64,000 nt of DNA, from NCBI RefSeq assembly GCF_001704415.2, contig NC_030811.1:81486069-81550068 (forward strand), written 5' to 3'. How positions within the stretch are numbered: the stretch's first letter is position 1; the number at the start of each line of letters is the position of its first letter. A program made the translations under genes and the position numbers. A model generated the notes under the pieces. It was given only the letters and a program-made list of their open reading frames with translations. It was not told the origin of the DNA and searched no databases. Origin of the DNA: Capra hircus (taxonomy: Eukaryota; Chordata; Mammalia; Artiodactyla; Bovidae). Positions 23,219-34,694 of this stretch are shown here, one piece after another.

Positions 23219-26200
23219 CTAAATTCCATATATATGTGTTAGTATACTGTATTGGTGTTTTTCTTTCTGGCTTACTTCACTCTGTATAATCGGCTCCAGT
23301 TTCATCCATCTCGTCAGAACTGATTCAAATGAATTCTTTTTAATGGCTGAGTAATACTCCATTGTGTATATGTACCACTGCTTTCTTATCCATTCATCTG
23401 CTGATGGACATCTAGGTTGTTTCCATGTCCTGGCTATTATAAACAGTGCTGCGATGAACACTGGGGTACATGTGTCTCTTTCAGTTCTGGTTTCCTCGGT
23501 GTGTATGCCCAGAAGTGGGATTGCTGGGTCATAAGGTAGTTCTATTTGCAATTTTTTAAGGAATCTCCACACTGTTCTCCATAGTGGCTGTACTAGTTTG
23601 CATTCCCACCAACAGTGTAAGAGGGTTCCCTTTTCTCCACACCCTCTCCAGCATTTATTGCTTGCAGATTTTTGGATCGCAGACATTCTGACTGGTGTGA
23701 AGTGGTACCTCATTGTGGTTTTGATTTGCATTTCTCTAATAATGAGTGATGTTGAGCATCTTTTCATGTGTTTGTTAGCCATCCGTATGTCTTCTTTGGA
23801 GAAATGTCTATTTATTTCTTTGGCCCATTTTTTGATTGGGTCGTTTATTTTCCTGGAATTGAGCTGCAGAAGTTGCTTGTATATTTTTGAGATTAGTTGT
23901 TTGTCAGTTGCTTCATTTGCTATTGTTTTCTCCCATTCAGAAGGCTGTCTTTTCACCTTGCTTATATTTTCCTTTGTTGTGCAGAAGCTTTTAATTTTAA
24001 TTAGATCCCATTTGTTTATTTTTGCTTTTATTTCCAGAATTCTGGGAGGTGGATCATAGAGGATCCTGCTGTGATTTATGTCGGAGAGTGTTTTCCCTAT
24101 GTTCTCCTCTAGGAGTTTTATAGTTTCTGGTCTTACATTTAGATCTTTAATCCATTTTGAGTTTATTTTTGTGTGGGGTGTTAGAAAGTGATCTAGTTTC
24201 ATTCTTTTACAAGTGGTTAACCAGTTTTCCCAGCACCACTTGTTAAAGAGATTGTCTTTACTCCATTGTATATTCTTGCCTCCTTTGTCAAAGATAAGGT
24301 GTCCATATGTGTGTGGATTTATCTCTGGGCTTTCTATTTTGTTCCATTGATCTATATGTCTGTCTTTGTGCCAGTACCATACTGTCTTGATGACTGTGGC
24401 TTTGTAGTAGAGCCCGAAGTCAGGCAAGTTGATTCCTCCAGCTCCATTCTTATTTCTCAAGATTGCTTTGGCTATTCGAGGTTTTTTGTATTTCCATACA
24501 AATCTTGAAATTATATGTTCTAGTTCTGTGAAAAATATGGCTGGTAGCTTGATAGGGATTGAATTGAATTTGTAAATTGCTTTGGGTAGTATACTCATTT
24601 TCACTATATTGATTCTTCCAATCCATGAACATGGTATATTTCTCCATCTATTAGTGTCCTCTTTGATTTCTTTCATCAGTGTTTTATAGTTTTCTATATA
24701 TAGGTCTTTAGTTTCTTTAGGTAGATATATTCCTAAGTATTTTATTCTTTTCGTTGCAATGGTGAATGGAATTGTTTCCTTAATTTCTTTTTCTACTTTC
24801 TCATTATTAGTGTATAGGAATGCAAGGGATTTCTGTGTGTTGATTTTATATCCTGCAACTTTACTGTATTCATTGATTAGCTCTAGTAATTTTCTGGTGG
24901 AGTCTTTAAGGTTTTCTATGTAGAGGATCGTGTCATCTGCAAAGAGTGAGAGTTTTACTTCTTCTTTTCCAATTTGGATTCCTTTTATTTCTTTTTCTGC
25001 TCTGATTGCTGTGGCCAAAACTTCCAGAACTATGTTGAATAGTAGCGGTGAAAGTGGGCACCCTTGTCTTGTTCCTGACTATAGGGGAAATGCTTTCAAT
25101 TTTTCACCATTGAGGATAATGTTTGCTGTGGGTTTGTCATAGATAGCTTTTATTATGTTGAGGTATGTTCCTTCTATTCCTGCTTTCTGGAGAGTTTTTA
25201 TCATAAATGGATGTTGAATTTTGTCAAAGGCCTTCTCTGCATCTATTGAGATAATCATATGGTTTTTATTTTTCAATTTGTTAATGTGGTGAATTACATT
25301 GATTGATTTGCGGATATTGAAGAATCCTTGCATCCCTGGGATAAAGCCCACTTGGTCATGGTGTATGATCTTTTTAATGTGTTGTTGGATTCTGATTGCT
25401 ATAATTTTGTTGAGGATTTTGCGTCTATGTTCATCAGTGATATTGGCCTGTAGTTTTCTTTTTTTGTGACATCTTTGTCAGGTTTTGGTATTGGGGTGAT
25501 GGTGGCCTCATAGAATGAGTTTGGAAGTTTACCTTCCTCTGCAATTTTCTGGAAGAGTTTGAGTAGGATAGGTATTAGCTCTTCTCGAAATTTTTGGTAG
25601 AATTCAGCTGTGAAGCTGTCTGGACCTGGGCTTTTGTTTGCTGGAAGATTTCTGATTACAGTTTCAATCTCTGTGCTTATGATGGGTCTGTTAAGATTTT
25701 CTATTTCTTCCTGGTTCAGTTTTGGAAAATTGTACTTTTCTAAGAATTTGTCCATTTCTTCCACGTTGTCCATTTTATTGGCATACAACTGCTGATAGTA
25801 GTCTCTTATGATCCTTTGTATTCCTGTGTTGTCTGTTGTGATCTCTCCATTTTCATTTCTAATTTTATTGATTTGATTTTTCTCTCTCTGCTTCTTGATG
25901 AGTCTGGCTAATGGTTTGTCAATTTTATTTATCCTTTCAAAGAACCAGCTTTTGGCTTTGTTGACTTTTGGTATGGTCTCTTTTGTTTCTTTCACATTTA
26001 TTTCTGCCCTAATTTTTAAGATTTCTTTCCTTCTACTAACTCTGGGGTTCTCTAATTCTTCCTTTTCTAGTTGCTTTAGTTGTAGAGTTAGGTTATTTAT
26101 TTGGCTTTTTTCTTGTTTCTTGAGGTATGCCTGTATTGCTATGAACTTTCCTCTTAGCACTGCTTTTATAGTGTCCCACAGGTTTGGGGTTGTTGTGTTT

Positions 26201-27036
26201 CCATTTTCATTAGTTTCTATGCATATTTTGATTTCTTTTTTGATTTCTTCTGTGATTTGTTGGTTATTCAGAAGTGTGTTGTTCAACCTCCATATGTTGG
26301 AATTTTTAATAGTTTTTCTTCTGTAATTGAGATCTAATCTTAATGCATTATGGTCAGAAAAGATGCTTGGAATGATTTCGATTTTTTTGAATTTATCAAG
26401 TTTAGATTTATGGCCCAGGATGTGATCTATCCTGGAGAAGGTTCCATGAGCACTTGAAAAAAAGGTGAAATTCATTGTTTTGGGGTGAAATGTCCTATAG
26501 ATATCAATTAGGTCTAACTGATCTAATGTATCATTTAAAGTTTGCGTTTCTTTGTTAATTTTCTGTTTAGTTGATCTGTCCATAGGTGTGAGTGGGGTAT
26601 TAAAGTCTCCCACTATTATTGTGTTATTGTTGATTTCCCCTTTCATACTTGTTAGCATTTGTCTTACATATTGCGGTGCTCCTATATTGGATGCATATAT
26701 ATTTATAATTGTTATATCTTCTTCTTGGATTGTTCCTTTGATCATTATGTAGTGGCCTTCTTTGTCTCTTTTCACAGCCTTTGTTTTAAAGTCTATTTTA
26801 TCGGATATAAGTATTGCCACTCCTGCTTTCTTTTGGTCTCTATTTGTGTGGTATATCTTTTTCCAGCCCTTCACTTTCAGTCTGTATGTGTCCCTTGTTT
26901 TGAGGTGGGTCTCTTGTAAGCAGCATATAGAGGGGTCTTGTTTTTGTATCCATTCGGCCAGTCTTTGCCTTTTGGTTGGGGCGTTCAACCCATTTACGTT
27001 TAAGGTAATTATTGATAAGTATGATCCCGTTACCAT
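23219..27036 (-). pseudogene. L1 ORF2 (endonuclease / reverse transcriptase), frameshift plus nonsense
   Basis: ORF2 probably starts at the ATG at 27036 (MVTGSYLSIITLNVNGLN); the open frame extends further upstream without an ATG. The APE-type endonuclease comes first, with LNVNGLN, CLQETHLK, VGDFNTPL and SDHNALRLDL all present. RT follows: SPGPDSFTAEFYQ, then a 1-nt loss in an A-run (plus strand 25417-25420) shifts the frame after MNIDAK. The next frame holds DQVGFIPGMQG-type sequence and IISIDAEKAFDKI, and stops at a TAG at 25079-25081 (codon before SGTRQG). Beyond it the same frame continues from 25018 for 599 codons with SLFADDTILY (catalytic motif C intact) and the Cys-rich C-terminal region KCWRGCGEKGTLLHCWWEC. 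Ends HIYGI at 23219. Confidence 0.88.
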
Positions 27037-27087
27037 TTTCTTTATTGTTTTGGGTTCGGGTTTATACACCCTTTTTGTGTTTCCTGT

Positions 27088-28013
27088 CTAGAGAATATCC
27101 TTTAGAATTTGTTGGAGAGCTGGTTTGGTGGTGCTGAATTCTCTCAGCTTTTGCTTGTCTGTAAAGCTTTTGATTTCTCCTTCGTATTTGAATGAGATCC
27201 TTGCTGGTACAGTAATCTGGGCTGTAGGTTATTGTCTTTCATCACTTTAAGTATGTCTTGCCATTCCCTCCTGGCCTGAAGAGTTTCTATTGAAAGATCA
27301 GCTGTTATCCTTATAGGAATCCCCTTGTGTGTTATTTGTTGTTTTTCCCTTGCTGCTTTTAATATTTGTTCTTTGTGTTTGATCTTTGTTAATTTGATTA
27401 ATATGTGTCTTGGCGTGTTTCGCCTTGGGTTTATCCTATTTGGAACTCTCTGTGTTTCTTGGACTTGGGTGATTATTTCCTTCCCCATTTTAGGGAAGTT
27501 TTCAACTATTATCTCCTCAAGGATTTTCTCATGATCTTTCTTTCTGTCTTCTTCTTCTGGGACTCCTATAATTCGAATGTTGGAGCGTTTCATATTGTCC
27601 TGGAGGTCTCTGAGATTGTCCTCATTTCTTTTAATTCGTTTTTCTTGTTTCCTCTCTGATTCATTTATTTCTACCATTCTATCTTCTATTTCACTAATCC
27701 TATTTTCGGCCTCCGTTATTCTACTATTTGTTGCCTCCAGAGTGTTTCTGATCTCATTTATTGTGTTATTCATTACATTTTGACTCTTTTTTATTTCTTC
27801 TAGGTCCTTGTTAAACCTTTCTTGCATCTTCTCAATCCTTGTCTCTAGGCTATTTATCTGTGATTCCGTTTTGATTTCAAGATTTTGGATCATTTTCACT
27901 ATCAATATTCGGAATTCCTTCTCAGGTAGATTCCCTACTTCTTCCTCGTTTGTTTGGTTTGGTGGGCAACTCTCCTGTTCCTTTACCTGCTGAGTATTCC
28001 TCTGTCTCTTCAT
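27088..28013 (-). pseudogene. L1 ORF1 (RNA-binding chaperone), one frameshift
   Basis: ORF1p is the trimeric RNA-binding protein of the L1 RNP. The frame starts at the ATG at 28013 (MKRQRNTQQVKEQ). A long heptad-rich coiled coil follows, about residues 30-150 (KMIQNLEIKTESQINSLETR and ITEAENRISEIEDRMVEI), then the RRM-like and C-terminal RNA-binding parts (RSNIRIIGVPEEEDRK, RHILIKLTKIKHKEQILKAA). After NLQPRLLY, a 1-nt loss near 27208-27211 moves the reading frame, which then ends early at 27144. The expected frame would end at the TAG at 27088-27090. The damage is confined to the last 30-40 residues. Confidence 0.88.
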
Positions 28014-28745
28014 CTTGGTTATATTGCTGCGTTTGGGGTGGCCTTTTTATATTCTGGTAATTTGTGGGGTTCTCTTTATTATGGAGCTTCCTCACTGTGG
28101 GTGGGATTCTATCAGTGGCTTGTCAAGGTTTCCTGGTTAGGGAGGCTTGTGTTGGAGTTCTGGTGGGTGGAGCTGGGTTTCTTCTCTCTGGAGTGCAATG
28201 GAGTGACCAGTAATGGGTTATGAGACATCAAAGGTTTTGGGATAATTTTGAGCTGCCTGGATATTGAAGCTCAGGGGAGTGTTCCTGTGTTGCTGGAGAA
28301 TTTGCGTGGTATGTCTTGTTTTGGAACTTGTTGGCCGTTGGGTGGAGCTTGGTTTCAGTGTAGGTATGAAGGCATTTGATGAGCTCCTATTGCTTAATGT
28401 TCCCTGAATTCAAGAGTTCTCTAATGTTTTCAGGCTTTGGATTTAAGCCTCCTGCTTCTGGTTTTCAGTTTTATTTTTACAGTAGCCTCTAGACTTCTCC
28501 ATCAATACAGCACCAATGATAAAACTTCTAGGTTAAAGATGAAAAGTTTCTCCACATTGAGGGACACTCAGAGAGGTTCACTGTTTTTGAAGACAATGGT
28601 CTGCTTTTCTGGTTGCCTGATGTCCTCTGCCAGCCTACAGAAGTTGTTCTGTGGAGTTTGCTCAGCGTTGAAATGTTCTTTTGAGGAATGTGTGAGGGAG
28701 AAAGTGGTCTTCCCATCCTATTCCTCCACCATCTTTACCTCAATC
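28014..28745 (-). promoter_or_regulatory. L1 5' UTR / internal promoter region
   Basis: The 732 bases between the L1 5' boundary and the ORF1 ATG. L1 5' UTRs carry an internal RNA polymerase II promoter; the YY1-like word (plus-strand complement at 28726-28735) lies within 20 bases of the 5' end, as in other mammalian L1s. Activity is inferred from family knowledge only. Confidence 0.6.
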
Positions 28746-28759
28746 TAAAATACATTAAA

Positions 28760-28977
28760 TTTAAAACAAAGCATGGAACCACGTTCTTGCTTTAATCATT
28801 TTAAATTTTATTGAAGGAAATTCTCATTTACTACTTAGATATTTTACAAATATAATATTATACTACTTATTAACAAAGTAGTATAAGGAGTCATGTAATT
28901 CTAATGAAGATATATTATCATTAACATTTCAATGTTGTGAATTCTAGACTAGAATTATAGTGAGTTACATGGTGGCA
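28760..28977. other. AT-rich spacer with a short perfect hairpin
   Basis: Positions 28859-28885 form a 10-bp perfect inverted repeat, TATACTACTT and AAGTAGTATA, with a 7-nt loop. No known element ends are attached, and there is no terminator-like U tract context to interpret in this genome. Confidence 0.5.
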
Positions 28978-29385
28978 GTCAAAAGATATGATTCTATCCT
29001 AATCCCAGAGCCAGAGAGTGTGATCTTCTTTGAAATAAAAAGTCTACTAAAATAAGGATGTCAAAATTAAATGATTATGCATTTATCAGGATGAGTCCTA
29101 AATCCAGTGATAAGTGTTCTTAGGAGAGACACACAAAGGAAAGACATGCAGGGAGAAGGAGAAAAGCCAGGTGAAGATAGAGTCAGAAATCATGGTTCAG
29201 CAGCTACAAATGAAGGAATGTCAGTGGCATCAGAAGCTAGAAGAGGCCTAGGAGGATTGTCCCCTAGAGCCTTCTCAGGGAACTTGGGTCTGCTGATACC
29301 TCAGTTTCACTTCTGACCTCTGAAACTGTGAAAATATACATGCTGTTGTTACAAGCCACCTACTTTGTGGTCATGTGTTTTGGCT

Positions 29386-29604
29386 GTAGGTGCTGTGCTG
29401 TGGTCAGTCATGTTCCACTCTGCAGTCCCATGGAAAGTAGCCTGCCAGGCTCCTTTGTCCTTGGAATTTCCCAGGCAGGAATACTGGAGCAGGATATCAT
29501 TTCCTCCTCCAGGTTGTCACTTGCTCCAGATCTTCCCAACCTAGGGATCAAACCCGCGTCTCTTAGCAGGTGAGTTCTTTACCATAGTGCCACCTGGGGA
29601 GCCC
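29386..29604 (-). mobile_element. Bov-tA SINE nested in the LTR
   Basis: Minus strand: BovA portion first (GTCAGTCATGTTCCACTC), tRNA head last (GGGATCAAACCCGCGTCTC and GCCACCTGGGGAGCCC). It separates the LTR words TTTGTGGTCATG and TTATTTTGATAGCCC. Confidence 0.85.
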
Positions 29605-29623
29605 AATTTATTTTGATAGCCCT

Positions 29624-29921
29624 AGGAAGCTAATCGGAGAAGGCAATGGCACCCCACTCCAGTACTCTTGCATGGAAAATCCCATGGACGGAGGAGCCTG
29701 GTAGGCTGCAGTCCATGGGGTCGCTAAGAGTTGGACACCACTGAGCGACTTCACTTTCACTTTTCACTTTCATGCATTGGAGAAGGCAATGGCAACCCAC
29801 TCCAGTGTTCTTGCCTAGAGAATCCCAGGGACGGGGGAGCCTGGTGGGCTGTCGTCTATGGAGTCGCACAGAGTCGGACACGACTGAAGCGACTTAGCAC
29901 CAGCAGCAGCAGGAAACTAAT
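29624..29921 (+). mobile_element. Bov-A2 SINE with imperfect 11-bp TSD
   Basis: The plus-strand copy, 29636-29910, from GGAGAAGGCAATGGCACCCC to the (CAGCAG)n tail. TSD AGGAAGCTAAT (29624-29634) and AGGAAACTAAT (29911-29921), one mismatch. Little diverged. It lies at the last bases of the MaLR LTR. Confidence 0.92.
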
Positions 29922-29930
29922 ATAGTATCC

Positions 29931-30442
29931 AAGATTACAAATTAAAGAAAACACACCCTTCAGTTGTGATTACAGACAGTTAAATAGGTGCAGGCACCAC
30001 CAAATGCAGAAAGTCAGGCACCTAGGGGGTGCTCAATAAATATGTGTGCTAAACGGCATCTAACTTCTCTCTTAATACCACAATTCGTGTAATGTGAATC
30101 ATGTAGAGGACAAAAAGTAAAGCAAAGATTTATCCATGGGTTTTTAAAATTTCATTAATGTGATGGGGAAGCAAATTTTTAATATTTCTAATGTTAGCAT
30201 GGAACCAACATGAATCAAAAAGCCTGAATGAGAACCTCACTCCTTCCTGTCCTTCATGAAAATACATTGTGCATTGCGTATCTTCTTCACAAAGGGAAAG
30301 TTTCAGTTGAAAACATTTGTGATTTATTATAACTTGCTTTTGCCACAACACCATGAATGAAACAGCACAAGAGATTTAAACTGTTTCTAGGTAATATGAG
30401 ATGCATACAAGAGAAACAAGTATTAAATATTTCATAAATGGT
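29931..30442. other. Mostly unassigned; L2/MIR-like tail near 30005-30050
   Basis: CAGGCACCTAGGGGGTGCTCAATAAATATGTG-like sequence at 30015-30047 resembles the shared L2/MIR 3' end in plus orientation. Nothing else recognised. Confidence 0.4.
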
Positions 30443-30678
30443 ATGAAGCACAGTGAGCTTCCCAGGTGGGACTAGCGGTAAAGAACCCATCTGCCAATGC
30501 AGGAAACATAAGATGGGTGGGTTCAATCCCTGGGTCAGGAAGATCCCTTGGAGGAAGGCATGGCAACCCACTCTAGTCTTCTTGCTGGAGAATCCCATGG
30601 ACAGAGGAACCTAGCAGACTATAGTCCATGGGGTTGAAAAGGGTCAGAGTAACTTAGCACACACACATGAAGCACCGT
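30443..30678 (+). mobile_element. Bov-tA SINE with 12-bp TSD
   Basis: SINE at 30455-30666. Duplications ATGAAGCACAGT (30443-30454) and ATGAAGCACCGT (30667-30678) differ at one base. Ends in CACACACAC. Confidence 0.9.
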
Positions 30679-31749
30679 AAAAGAGCAACCATGAATCCCA
30701 TTCCGCCCTTCATTGAAGACTTAGAACATTGAGAATAAGGTAGTTTTTACCTTGTTGTCTTTCTTGGATTCATAACCCTTCCTCTTCCATCCACTCCACC
30801 TGTTTTATCTTTCTTGTGCTTCAGAAAAAAAATAAATAAATAACCAAATTAATGGCTTAGAACAATGCCCATGTGTTATCTCAGAACTTGAGTTCTCTGC
30901 CTCATGAAAAGATTTAAGTCACCTGGCCTCATTAATAAAAAGCTGCCATCTCCCTATACAATTAATTGGACCCAAAATGCTAGGTTTCTTAAGACTGCTT
31001 CTCAAGTTTTCTGACCCAGCATGCCAAGTGTATACTAAACCAATTGAGAAATAGATACAAGAATCAGATGGAACTTCAAATTTTCTCTTTATTTCCAGTA
31101 GAGCTAGATTAGAAAATGAGACTCAACTGCCAAACAAACTCAGAGGTCATGCTATTCCTTCTGCAACTGAGTTACCACCCAGCCAGAAGGAGCAAATGAT
31201 AAACAGCAGAGCCCATCAACATAAGTTTACCATGAAGAACAGAAAGCATTAGGAAGCACATAGCCTGTGAAAGGCAATTTATCGATTCACCCAGGAGCAG
31301 AGTCTTTCAACTTCTTAACTTTCCTGAATAGTAGGCAGCTTCTTGCAAGTCCCTGGCTCCTTCTCACTGCCCATCCTCACACTGGTGTCTGCACTAACTG
31401 TTGCCTTATGTTAGGCTTCCCGCCTCCAAACAAGTTTACTGTAATGTCACCATCCTCCAGTGCCTCAGCTACCCAACAGGTCCTGTCCCTCAGTGTATTA
31501 TAAGAAACTTGAACTAGAGCATTTAGACTCCGAGAGTACGATTGCAGACTGAAAGCCATGTTGAAATGTGGGTAAAATATAGTGGCCACAAATGAAGAAG
31601 CATTCTCAAATGTCCTTGTAAAGAGAGAAGAAGATATTGAAATATTCATTAATTTGATATATTCCTTAATATTTGATTGCTTTTTATTCCTTAACAGATT
31701 GCTAGCACTTTCTTCAAATAGTCACTGTAGCAATGTTGTTGCATTATAT
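30679..31749. other. No recognised feature
   Basis: 1.1 kb without recognised repeat or gene. The opposed 78-codon (31267, +) and 90-codon (31649, -) frames overlap and share no family motif. Confidence 0.4.
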
Positions 31750-31965
31750 ATATATTTGAGCTTCCCTGGTGGCTCAGTGGTAAAGAATCTGCCTACAATA
31801 CAGGAAACACAGACTCAATCCCCAGACTGGGAATATACCCTGGAAAAGGAAATGACAGCCCACGCCAGTATTCTTGCCCAGGAAATCCCATAGACAGAGG
31901 AATCTATGGGGTTGCAGGGGAGTTGAACATGGCTTAGGGACTAAACAACAATGATACATATATTT
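31750..31965 (+). mobile_element. Bov-tA SINE
   Basis: SINE at 31758-31957 (GAGCTTCCCTGGTGGCTC to GGGACTAAACAACAATG). Short TSD ATATATTT at 31750-31757 and 31958-31965, in AT-rich flanks, so not very informative. The BovA part is degraded. Confidence 0.82.
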
Positions 31966-33139
31966 ACATATCTATCACTCTGATTAGATTATGAATATCT
32001 CAGAATAAGACATCATTCTTACTCATGTTTCTCTTTATAGTACTCAGTGTTATTGCTGGCTCTATAGGTACTCAAACAGTTTTGAGAAATGAAGATGTAT
32101 TATGAGCTATGAAACTTTATGAGTGAACTTCAAGAAAAAAGTCTTAGCTACAGTGCTTAAGAAAAGATAATGCCAGTATTGTCAGAACTTTGTATTAAAC
32201 CAGTTTGGAGATCTGACCTAGAGAATCTCTTTGATTAAAGAAGATGCCCAGCAGACCAAATTCTGTTATCCAAATGGATATGATCCACATAGGTTTGATT
32301 TTGACTGGCCTTTCTATTGAAGGTAGCCTGATTTGGTGGAGGAAAACCCAACAGCTGCAATCCTCAAGGAATCATATTACTTTGAGTAGGGGGCAATGTT
32401 ACTGATCAGGATATCAGTTCATTTTAAAATAGTATATCAGTCCGCAAATGAAAGTACAGAGGAGAGAGTACAGGACTCATCTTTTCAATCCAGATGTGGG
32501 CCTCTGAGTAAGCTTTAAGTCTAATGAGGAAATTGCAGAGCTAATTAGCAATTGGAATAAGCTGAGTTGTAGGGAATGACTAAGAGGATAAGAGAAAACT
32601 CTAGATTAGTGGGTTTTCTGGTTTCCATAGTTCAATCACAGAAACTTCGGTACCTAAAAGTTTCAATATTAAATAATAGGAAGCATTTTACAAACTAGCC
32701 TTGGCCAGGAAGCTTCGTTTTCAGGTTAAAAGCATGTGTGTATAAATTTGAATGATACTTAAAAAGATGAGAACAGAATAGAATACTAAAAGCTTTAGAA
32801 GAAACATCAATAACTTGCAGCAGTGTAATATTTAGCTCCCTTAAGAAACGGCAATATAAAATTACACTAGTCATCCATTGTTTCATAAATCTGCATTACT
32901 TAAAGAGAATTACGTTTTTTCCATGATCTTAGTTTTCCTTTCAACAAGACAGGATCAAAAATGAGATATATTTGGTGGTTGTTTTTTCCTGAATATATGC
33001 TATTTGTGAACTCTTAATTTCCTGCATTCCTCTCAGTGCACAGATTTAAGGACTTTTACTATATTTGGCTATCAATCTCTTAGAGAACCTGTAACTATAA
33101 TGACATAGACACTTTATTAGCATCTCCTGGGGATCTTCC
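31966..33139. other. No recognised feature
   Basis: About 1.2 kb of AT-rich sequence with no supported gene or repeat. Confidence 0.4.
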
Positions 33140-33545
33140 TCACTTCACCTATTGGGACACAGCCTGATTACTCATATCTACTTCTCTTCCTAGGAATCTA
33201 GGAAGCTTATATTTCCAAGATCCCTTCAAATTAAGTTTGGACCAAGTGACTGGCTTCTCTTGCATTGGCTGTGGCCTCTTTTAGGCCTTTGTGTTTATCC
33301 TCACTCCACCTATTTCAGTAGTGATCTTGGAGGCCATATGATCAAGACAGCAGGATCACAAGGTGAAAGAACCTGGGCCCCTGAGTCACCACTTGCTCAG
33401 AATATTATCTTTTTTATTATATGAGCAAGAAATAAACCTTCATCATGTTAAACCATTGAATTTGGGTGGTTATACATTACAATCACATGCATTAATTAAC
33501 TTGAGTAATACTTCTAGCCTGGGTTTAATGTCTTCCATCTCACTG
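33140..33545 (+). mobile_element. Possible old LTR-like mammalian repeat
   Basis: The order GACCAAGTGACTGGCTTCTC, TTGGAGGCCATATGATCAAG, ACCTGGGCCCCTGAGTCACC, GAGCAAGAAATAAACCTTC (with an AATAAA) and TTAAACCATTGAATTTGGGTGG is a pattern I associate with old mammalian LTRs. Family not resolved. Confidence 0.4.
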
Positions 33546-34286
33546 TAGTAACATCATATTTATGCATCTCATAACTTTTGCCTCAGTAACTTTCCCCTTG
33601 CCTCTTTCTCTCACCACCACATTTTGCTTAAGATATAAACATGAGCCAAACTAGCTGAAAACATTAACAAGTAGTAACCACTATAAATGGTTGAGTTTTG
33701 TTTTGTTTTTTTTAGCATAGCTGAACTGTAAAGAAAATGAAGCTTTCAGTAGGAAATTTGAAGCTTCATTTCATTCCAGTAATAAAGAGGGAATGTCAAG
33801 GCAAATGGAAAATTCACTAGTTCATGCTTCAGCAGGAGAATTAGGCCCCAATATAGAATCCACATCTAGAGAGCTGCAGTTTTACAAAATTAACAAGAGA
33901 AAAAGTGCTATTGAATCTGAATTAAGTGTAGAGTTGGAAAAAAGACTTCGAAATACATCTGGAATTCACAACGTTTGTCCACTTAAGACAAAGAAGAGGG
34001 CCTAGAAAAAATAATTCTCCTTGTCCCAGGGTCACAACAGAGAAATTTTGCCTATGTCAGGATTTTGGTGCTGAGAACAGTCTTTCATACAAAGTAAGAA
34101 TTCCAAGCTTTTACATAGTGCTGTGCACATGGCATCCTTTGGTGGAGGGGTGGGATTGTGATGGGGGAACCTCACAAATAAAAATTAGAAAGCCACAGTT
34201 AGAAAATATCTGCCATAAAGAAGAACCAGGAAATAAGAGGTCTGTCACAACAGACCCTCAGATCCATCTGTCAAAGCAGACATGCC
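33546..34286. other. No recognised feature
   Basis: Non-coding sequence. A 70-codon frame at 33793 (MSRQMENSLVHASAGELG) has no known motif and no supporting context, so it is not called as a gene. Confidence 0.4.
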
Positions 34287-34294
34287 AGACAACA

Positions 34295-34329
<35 letters not shown>

Positions 34330-34599
34330 GGTGCTTCAGTCATGTCTGACTCTGTGCGACCCCATAGACAGCAGCCCACCAGGCTCCCCCATCCCTGGGA
34401 TTCTCCAGGCAAGAACACTGGAGTGGGCTGCCATTTCCTTCTCCAATGCATGAAAGTGAAAAGTCAAAGTGAAGTCACTCAGTCGTGTCCTACTCTTCGC
34501 GACCCCATGAACTGCAGCCTACCAGGCTCCTCTGTCCTTGAGATTTTCCAGGCAAGAGTACTGGAGTGGGGTGCCATTGCCTCTTCCAAGACAACAGCT
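34287..34599 (-). mobile_element. Bov-A2 SINE with expanded (GCT)n and 11-bp TSD
   Basis: Minus-strand Bov-A2, about 34298-34588, TSD AGACAACAGCT at 34287-34297 and 34589-34599. Its (AGC)n tail, read as GCT on the plus strand, is expanded to about 12 units (34295-34329) and merges with the TSD. Frames giving poly-Ala, poly-Cys or poly-Gln here are products of this repeat, not proteins. Confidence 0.93.
34295..34329. repeat. (GCT)n microsatellite, about 12 units
   Basis: Uninterrupted trinucleotide run of 35 bases at the tail of a Bov-A2. Other Bov-A2 copies here have about four units. Confidence 0.95.
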
Positions 34600-34694
34600 A
34601 CTCTACCACAAACATAAGGAAAATGGCTTCTCCTCACTAGTATTGAGAGACATACATCTTTAAAAGCCTATATAACTGTAGACATTTCTTTTTA

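Larger units (their letters stand above)
22887..28759 (-). mobile_element. Apparently full-length L1 (bovine L1 type) with perfect 14-bp TSD
   Basis: Insertion at 22901-28745 on the minus strand, flanked by TAAAATACATTAAA at 22887-22900 and 28746-28759. In sense order: 5' end at 28745 with AAAGATGGTGG close to the start (a YY1-like word, as at many L1 5' ends), a 5' UTR of about 730 bp, ORF1, a short spacer, ORF2, a 3' UTR and an A-rich tail at 22901-22945. The exact TSD, intact 5' motif and long near-open frames point to a relatively recent complete insertion. Two frameshifts and one nonsense codon make this copy non-autonomous as sequenced. Confidence 0.93.
28978..29930 (+). mobile_element. 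MaLR-class LTR relic carrying two nested SINEs
   Basis: Old mammalian LTR recognisable in order: TCAAAAGATATGATTC near 28979, GAGTCCTAAATCCAGTGATAAG near 29092, GAAGATAGAGTCAGAAATCATG near 29173, CAGAAGCTAGAAGAGGC near 29230, CTGAAACTGTG near 29321, GTTACAAGCCACCTACTTTGTG near 29348, and the end GATAGCCCTAGGAAGCTAAT near 29616. The 3' part is split by a Bov-tA and then a Bov-A2. The ERVL-MaLR (MLT1/MST-type) name is my best match, not verified. Confidence 0.6.

Noticed and set aside
24266..24508. YADD-like or other functional RT as evidence of an active element
   Set aside because: Although the L1 keeps FADD on the minus strand, ORF1 and ORF2 both have lesions, and every BovB RT here is split, so no autonomous element is claimed.
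23598..28223. Many plus-strand frames with hydrophobic, membrane-like translations
   Set aside because: They are antisense readings of L1 ORF1 and ORF2; A-rich sense codons become T-rich hydrophobic ones.
34118..34617. Open frames with poly-Ala, poly-Cys and poly-Gln runs
   Set aside because: They are translations of the (GCT)n tail and body of a Bov-A2 SINE; both strands give frames and none fits a protein family.
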